From the NCBI GenBank assembly GCA_903911305.1, contig CAIWDB010000464.1:1-32003 (forward strand): a DNA stretch of 32,003 bases. Reading direction: 5' to 3'. This document shows, piece by piece, positions 27,301-32,003 of the stretch. The first letter of the stretch is position 1, and each line of letters begins with the position of its first letter. The notes below the pieces were generated by a model. It worked only from the letters and a program-made list of their open reading frames with translations, did not search any database and had not been told where the DNA came from. This stretch comes from an uncultured Methylococcaceae bacterium. Lineage in GTDB: Bacteria > Pseudomonadota > Gammaproteobacteria > Methylococcales > Methylococcaceae. The position numbers and the translations under genes are program-made.

Positions 27301-29014
27301 CAACAAGGCGCGTATGAATGTCTACAACAAGGCCATTCAAGAACTATTCGATACACATGGTCGGTTGAATGCCACGTTAGGTGTTGAATTGCCATTTACC
27401 AATGGTGCTGTGCAGACGACGATACCGCTGAATTACATCGACCCGCCGACTGAGTCGATAGTCGCTGGCGAGACGCAACTGTGGAAGATCACCCATAATG
27501 GCGTGGACACCCATCCTGTTCACTTTCATCTGCAAGATGTGCAGGTGGTTAATCGGGTAGGTTGGGACGGAGCGATCCGTACGCCAGATGCGACTGAAAT
27601 TGGTTGGAAGGAAACGGTCAAGATGAGTCCTCTAGAAGACATTATCGTGGCTGTTCGTCCTCGTGTGCCGGTCACTAACACAGGAAATTCGGGTACAGGC
27701 GTAAACTTTGGGGTACCCACAAGCAACCGTTTGCTGGACCCTACCATTCCCTATGGTAGTACGCTGGGCTTTACCCAGATCGACCCAAACACAGGCAATC
27801 CGGCCACAGTTATGAACGTCATGTACAACTTCTACGATGAATATGTCTGGCATTGCCATATTCTCGGACACGAAGAGAATGACTTCATGCGGTCCTATGT
27901 GTTTAACCGCCAAGCGGCTGTACCCGATGCACCAGTCAATGTGACGGCCACCTCGAATGGGGCTGGCACTGAAGTGACGGTAACATTTAATGATGTCGCT
28001 GACACCGAGTATCAGTATGTGGTCGAGCGTTTTAATGGCGGAACAGCAGGTCCAATGCTGACAGGAACAAAGATTGCCACGCTTCCGGCAAATGCAGGCA
28101 ACGCGGCTTTGGCAGTGGCGGTTGGCGGTGGAACCAACCCGTGGCCCGGTACAGTGACGGATACAACTACACTACCCGGAACCCAATACACCTACCAAGT
28201 GGTTGCCATCGGTGCATCGGGTAAAACAGCGGCTAACAGCAGAGTCACAACGACCAGTCCCTGTGGTAGCTTGGTGGAGTTAACCAACTTGACACCCAGC
28301 TACAACTCGGCAACACCACGTTCGGTGACGCTGACTTGGGCCAATGCCAACCAAGTCACTTGCATGACGGACTACGTGGGTCAACGTGCGCAATATACGG
28401 TAAATTCTACGACGGGCGTGGCGACGTTGGATAGTTATGCTGCTCTCGGAGTGCAACCGGCCGTAGCGGCACTGACAGTGCAAGACAAACAGGGTGTACC
28501 GGGTGGAAACACAGTCGCGGCAAATGTGATCTATGGTTACAGTTTAGCGGCTCAATATAACTCCACCACGGGGCCGACAACGACGACTACGATTGTGACC
28601 GGCGCTTTGCCCGCACCGGGTAACACTACGTCGCCCGTTACGCACACAACAGGTAGCAATAATGCAGTCTTAAATTGGACTGCGGGTAACAGTGCATCTC
28701 AAGTCAATGTCACGGGTTACCAGATCATGCGTTGTGTGGGCAGTTCCACTTTCTGTACCGATGCAACCAAGTGGAATCCGCTAGTGACCACGGCGGGCGC
28801 GGGTCAAGCCGGTAACAAGGTGCAATACACCGACAATACGCTGACAGATGCCACAGGTACCCAATACCGCTATCGCATCAACGCGGTGACGGTGATTGGC
28901 GGCACAGTGACCCCAGGCACCAAGTCTGGCGATATCTACATGACAGGCAAGGTAGTGGGAGGCAAGACGATCATCTCATCATCCCAAAACGGCGTGGTGT
29001 CTGTCACCAAGTAA
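24314..29014 (+). CDS. Large exported multicopper oxidase, MofA-like (putative Mn(II) oxidase), with fibronectin-III-like C-terminal region
   Basis: Signal peptide ending ...GSIHQAQA; copper motifs HLHGG, YHDHA, HPVHFHLQDV, HCHILGHEENDFM; C-terminal PDAPVNVTATSNG... Fn3-like modules; genomic context of FKBP and cytochrome c. Confidence 0.88.
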   Translation: MKENKQSIKQIKAGSGSAKTVVFRVKPLAVALAGVLSVGLLAPGSIHQAQAGAGWAERMGEKDGSVFSVPTYYASSPSGLRNPTECFSAPPPNSTWNGTDQPSIVTGTECDTGKALRKFVDSLPLVKTATNNYVGNNLGQMLVKAEPNTTKYPGSDYYEIGVKQYTEQMHSDLVEANGVTQHPTKLRGYVQLVEGTTTPVAAGPHYLGPIIVAQQGRPVRIKYTNLLPNGDLFLPFDTTLDGSDIGPDGVNKYKQNRAELHLHGGDTPWVSDGTPHQWTVPAAEGTQTQWLNPKGTGAYNKNGPYLQGASFVNVPDMPDPGAGSGTLYYPNGLSGRLMFYHDHALALTRLNVYAGEEASYLVTDSAERAINTALGLTLGTTEVPLAIQDRSFVPKDISRQDAKWDTTHWGQTGDLWFPHVYERNQSPSAYDGQNAPGRWDWGPWFWPISPATLPLPTGDYGDVSTTPEAFGDTPMVNGTAYPYMVVQPSVYRFRVLNASNDRTWNLGLYKAEPLSVRLVSGGKSYKAAPTVTVYDGGNATAMPVLSNPTNPDGSSITSIAVVNAGSGYTTPEVVISDPTGSGATAHATTSGTSITGIVVDTTGSKYTAPVVSIAEGGTNPGATVIAKLNNDKVVTGFTVTNPGTFSNGYPPVVKITNASGDNEGIGASALAAAGTEVSMIPFIGPNNPNTTGYTCPASGWTETTSNGDYNYPASYPCGPTNGGINGQYGGGLAGSGWGQQDNRQGGVPNPLTAGPDIIQIGSEGGILPEPAVIPSTIVNYQYNKKNIVVLNVLEKGLNLGAAERADILVDFSGLCPGSKYILYNDAGAPVPAEDPRQNYYTGNADQTTSGGQEPTKPGLGPNTRTVMQFRVAGTFDPTCVDIPKSSLFNRQSSIVATVKPLVEAAYAAKQEAPVVAESAYNNALGQAWTDSFAKIQTGSSSVPFFEFTAGSNITFKTLAATVMDPPFSYGQDMNNLQSATQQTTVPKGYWVKVTQGNKARMNVYNKAIQELFDTHGRLNATLGVELPFTNGAVQTTIPLNYIDPPTESIVAGETQLWKITHNGVDTHPVHFHLQDVQVVNRVGWDGAIRTPDATEIGWKETVKMSPLEDIIVAVRPRVPVTNTGNSGTGVNFGVPTSNRLLDPTIPYGSTLGFTQIDPNTGNPATVMNVMYNFYDEYVWHCHILGHEENDFMRSYVFNRQAAVPDAPVNVTATSNGAGTEVTVTFNDVADTEYQYVVERFNGGTAGPMLTGTKIATLPANAGNAALAVAVGGGTNPWPGTVTDTTTLPGTQYTYQVVAIGASGKTAANSRVTTTSPCGSLVELTNLTPSYNSATPRSVTLTWANANQVTCMTDYVGQRAQYTVNSTTGVATLDSYAALGVQPAVAALTVQDKQGVPGGNTVAANVIYGYSLAAQYNSTTGPTTTTTIVTGALPAPGNTTSPVTHTTGSNNAVLNWTAGNSASQVNVTGYQIMRCVGSSTFCTDATKWNPLVTTAGAGQAGNKVQYTDNTLTDATGTQYRYRINAVTVIGGTVTPGTKSGDIYMTGKVVGGKTIISSSQNGVVSVTK

Positions 29015-29082
29015 GTTCTGGCAAGAATACCGGCGTGAGCCTTAAAGCCCGCGCCGGTTCATGACGAGTCATTCTAGGCTAT

Positions 29083-29131
29083 GGGCTATGTTCAGATTGC
29101 ATTTTTTCCAAACTGAGCATAGCCCTTTTCT
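29083..29131 (+). terminator. Rho-independent terminator between MCO and FKBP genes
   Basis: GGGCTATGTTCAG...CTGAGCATAGCCC (13-bp stem with one G-U) followed by TTTTCTC. Confidence 0.75.
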
Positions 29132-29239
29132 CATTTGCCTTTCAAGTAAATTGCTTTCTTTCTTGAACAGGCTACAATTCAATTTCAAATGATCTTTTCG
29201 AAATTCAGAATTTTCCATTTTTAGGGTACGAGGATAATC

Positions 29240-29980
29240 ATGCATAAACAAACTGTGTTTCAAGCTTTGTTTGCAATAGGGTTTTGGCTGTTCGCTTGCT
29301 CTGTTTCAGCAGAAAATGAAACCATCCTTAAAACTAATCAAGATAAGATGAGTTATGCTTTAGGGGCAGATGTCGGTAGAAATATTCGAAAACAGGAATT
29401 ACAAGTCAATGTCGATTTGATGGTAAGGGGTCTGAAAGAAGCACTGACAGGTCAAAAGCTGTTAATGTCAGAAAAGGAGGTTCACCATGTCATGCAGGGT
29501 GTCATGGCAGAAGTTCGCCAGAAAATGGCAGCGTTACAAGCTCATGCCGCAGAAGAAAATCGCAACAAAGGCGAAGCATTCTTGGCAGAAAATAAGAAAA
29601 AGCCCAATGTGGTCACACTGCCTAGCGGTGTGCAGTATAAAATCATCAAGGCTGGCAATGGCAAAAAGCCAACCATGAACGATGCGGTCGAATGCAATTA
29701 TCGCGGGACATTGTTGGATGGTTCTGAGTTTGATGCCACCGAATCGGGAAAGCCGGCGACATTACAGGTTTCCCAACTGATTAAAGGGTGGAAAGAAGCG
29801 CTTATGTTAATGCCTGAAGGCTCCAAGTGGGAGATTTACATACCATCGCAGTCTGCCTATGGCACGAGAGGTGTGGGCAACGAAATAGGGCCTAACGCCA
29901 CTTTGTTTTTTGAAGTTGAGCTTGTTGCTGTCAAACCTGCACAGAAGCCAAATCCTGCACCAAATCCAGCATCTCCTTAG
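29240..29980 (+). CDS. FKBP-type peptidyl-prolyl isomerase, FkpA/Mip-like (MofB-like)
   Basis: Signal peptide; N-terminal helical dimerisation-like domain (DKMSYALGADVGRNIRKQ...); FKBP domain NYRGTLLDGSEFDATESGKPATLQVSQLIKGWKEALMLMPEGSKWEIYIPSQSAYGTRG. Confidence 0.93.
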   Translation: MHKQTVFQALFAIGFWLFACSVSAENETILKTNQDKMSYALGADVGRNIRKQELQVNVDLMVRGLKEALTGQKLLMSEKEVHHVMQGVMAEVRQKMAALQAHAAEENRNKGEAFLAENKKKPNVVTLPSGVQYKIIKAGNGKKPTMNDAVECNYRGTLLDGSEFDATESGKPATLQVSQLIKGWKEALMLMPEGSKWEIYIPSQSAYGTRGVGNEIGPNATLFFEVELVAVKPAQKPNPAPNPASP

Positions 29981-30045
29981 ATAAAGGGCTTTGGTATTGA
30001 TAATGCCCTATTATCAAGGATAATCAATTCATTACGGAAATCGAC

Positions 30046-30732
30046 ATGGTATTCAAAAGTTATATTAATTCACACAGGGTCCCCGTATACGTTTATTTAT
30101 TTTTCTTATTTATGGCAAGCTTGTTACTGCCACTGACGGTTAATTCCGATACACCATCTCCTTCATCAAATGAAGCCTCACCGACTTCACTGGATGAAAA
30201 TAAAGGAACGGGTGATACCCCGGCCGATTTAAAAAGAGCGGGCAAGCGCAGTTGGATGAGGGCTGGTGTTTCTAATTACAAAAACAGCGTTGCACTCATG
30301 GAGCAAAACAAATCTCAACTTGGTGTAGTCACCCTGAAGAGTGGTTTGCAATATAAGATACTTAAACAGGGCGAGGGTGGCATTCCAACCAAGACCGATA
30401 CCGTTGAAGTTTATTTTCAAGGCACTCTGATTGACGGAACCATATTCGCCAGCGCCCCAAACAACCTAAATCCGGCTGTCTTCAAGATGGCTGAAGTCAT
30501 TCCTGGTTGGCGGCAGGCACTGTCGTTGATGCCAGTGGGCTCTCGGTGGCAGCTTTTTGTCCCACCTTCGCTCGGTTATGGAACAAAGGGTTTGTCCCCG
30601 TCGATTGGACCCAATGCAACATTGATCTATGATTTGGAGTTGGTCAAGATTAGACCGGCGGCATCACCTAAGACCGTGCAAAAGACACCTCATCAAACAC
30701 AGACTAACCCAAGCTCTTCAACCCCTCAATAA
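30046..30732 (+). CDS. Second FKBP-type peptidyl-prolyl isomerase, short form
   Basis: VEVYFQGTLIDGTIFASAPNNLNPAVFKMAEVIPGWRQALSLMPVGSRWQLFVPPSLGYGTKGLSPSIGPNATLIYDLELV; N-terminal hydrophobic segment. Confidence 0.9.
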   Translation: MVFKSYINSHRVPVYVYLFFLFMASLLLPLTVNSDTPSPSSNEASPTSLDENKGTGDTPADLKRAGKRSWMRAGVSNYKNSVALMEQNKSQLGVVTLKSGLQYKILKQGEGGIPTKTDTVEVYFQGTLIDGTIFASAPNNLNPAVFKMAEVIPGWRQALSLMPVGSRWQLFVPPSLGYGTKGLSPSIGPNATLIYDLELVKIRPAASPKTVQKTPHQTQTNPSSSTPQ

Positions 30733-30749
30733 TAAACTGGTGATCCACC

Positions 30750-32003
30750 ATGGGCTGGTTAAAAGAATTAAGCGTTACTCGACACGATACCTCTTCTGCT
30801 AATGTATCCATTTACTGGCACGGAAGTGTAACCCTGTTGTTCTGTCTATACTTTTCGCTAGGGGTTTGCGCCGAAACCGTCCCAGCCGAGAAGGAGCCTA
30901 ATAATCCGTCTACGAGCGGAATAACTACTGACCCAATTGAGATAGGCCGTCGCATTTATCAGGAAGGTATCTTGCCAAACGGTCAACAGCTTATAGGTAT
31001 GCTGCCCGATAATATGAAATTCGAGGGCCAGCAAGCTTCGTGCGCGAATTGCCATCGACCCAGCGGCATGGGAACAGTCGAGGGAGAGAATCAAATCCAA
31101 CCCATCACAGGTAAGTTTTTATTCGCTAAAAAGGGCGATATGGCCTTGGCGACCATGGACACACGCATAGGCAAACGTTTTAACCAATCCCATGAACCTT
31201 ATACTGATGAGTCATTGGCTAAGGCAATCAGTGAAGGGATGACGGTTGGTGGAAGGAAGATGAACCCAATGATGATGCCACTTTACCCGTTGGCAAAGCC
31301 CGAAATGGATGGGTTGATTGCTTACTTAAAGCAGTTGTCGTCGCAAACTTCACCCGGCGTTACCGAACAGGTGATTCATTTTGCCACGGTCATTGCACCG
31401 GGTGTTTCTGCTGATCGGCGTAAGCTGTTACATGATATGATTCATGGCATTATCGTTCAAAAGAATGGCAGTACAGTTGTCGGTAACCGTGGAAGTAGGC
31501 ATCACATGGCATCAGCCGCCGAGCTGGTGTTGGGAACTGAGCGAAAATGGGAAGTCCATGAGTGGGAATTGCAAGGTGAGCCTGAATCTTGGTTAGGTCA
31601 ATTGGAAAAGCTCTACCAAAGCCAACCCGTGTTTGCCCTCGTTTCAGGAGTATCTGATACAACTTGGCAACCAGTCCAAGCGTTCTGCCAGCAACAAAAA
31701 GTACCTTGCTGGTTTCCTAGCGTCTATCTACCGCCGTTATCGGAACAGCATTATTCCATTTACTTTTCGCGTGGATTGGCACTGGAAGCTGAAGTTTTGG
31801 GAAAATATCTACGTGATAATAAGAAAGCCCGTCCAAAAAGCCTAATTCAAGTTTATCGGGATGATTATGTAGGCAAGGGCGCTGCCGAAGAACTAACGAG
31901 AGTATTAGCCGATTCGGGAATCAAACTTGAAAACAGGATTTTGAAAAATGACAATCCAGAGGAGTGGAAAAGTATTCTATCTGGTCTTGGTAAAAATGCC
32001 ACC
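30750..32003 (+). CDS. c-type cytochrome fused to a periplasmic-binding-protein-like domain, partial (MofC-like)
   Basis: Translated by hand from ATG 30750: MGWLKELSVTRHD...CANCHRPSGMG (31041-31055) ... GRKMNPMMMPLYPLAKPEMDGLIAYLKQL ... PVFALVSGVSDTTWQPVQAFCQQQKVPCWFPSVYLPP...; open to the right edge, absent from the ORF track. Confidence 0.8.
   Translation, partial: MGWLKELSVTRHDTSSANVSIYWHGSVTLLFCLYFSLGVCAETVPAEKEPNNPSTSGITTDPIEIGRRIYQEGILPNGQQLIGMLPDNMKFEGQQASCANCHRPSGMGTVEGENQIQPITGKFLFAKKGDMALATMDTRIGKRFNQSHEPYTDESLAKAISEGMTVGGRKMNPMMMPLYPLAKPEMDGLIAYLKQLSSQTSPGVTEQVIHFATVIAPGVSADRRKLLHDMIHGIIVQKNGSTVVGNRGSRHHMASAAELVLGTERKWEVHEWELQGEPESWLGQLEKLYQSQPVFALVSGVSDTTWQPVQAFCQQQKVPCWFPSVYLPPLSEQHYSIYFSRGLALEAEVLGKYLRDNKKARPKSLIQVYRDDYVGKGAAEELTRVLADSGIKLENRILKNDNPEEWKSILSGLGKNAT

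Overview
The window is 32 kb of chromosomal DNA, probably from a gammaproteobacterium; the lineage is inferred from gene content only. Housekeeping and signalling genes fill the left and middle: heparinase II/III-like protein (runs off the left edge and is absent from the ORF track), Ser/Thr kinase, yicC, rpoD, enolase-superfamily epimerase, thermonuclease with Excalibur domain, a six-PAS GGDEF-EAL protein, zinc-ribbon protein, AI-2E transporter, a TldD/TldE-like pair, PAS-GAF-HD-GYP, GH57, and an elongator-type tRNA-Met(CAT). The tRNA is followed by a decayed tyrosine-recombinase remnant. The right third is the most interesting part: two pseudo-receiver regulators, a SCO-type copper chaperone, a 1567-aa multicopper oxidase, two FKBP-type prolyl isomerases, and a c-type cytochrome fused to a periplasmic-binding-like domain (runs off the right edge and is absent from the ORF track). 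MCO + FKBP + cytochrome c matches the mofABC manganese-oxidation operon described in Leptothrix, with extra parts. A family of hairpin repeats with a constant 11-nt loop and covarying stems sits directly upstream of three genes, and one copy appears to supply the start region of the epimerase gene. No CRISPR array or intact transposase gene was seen.
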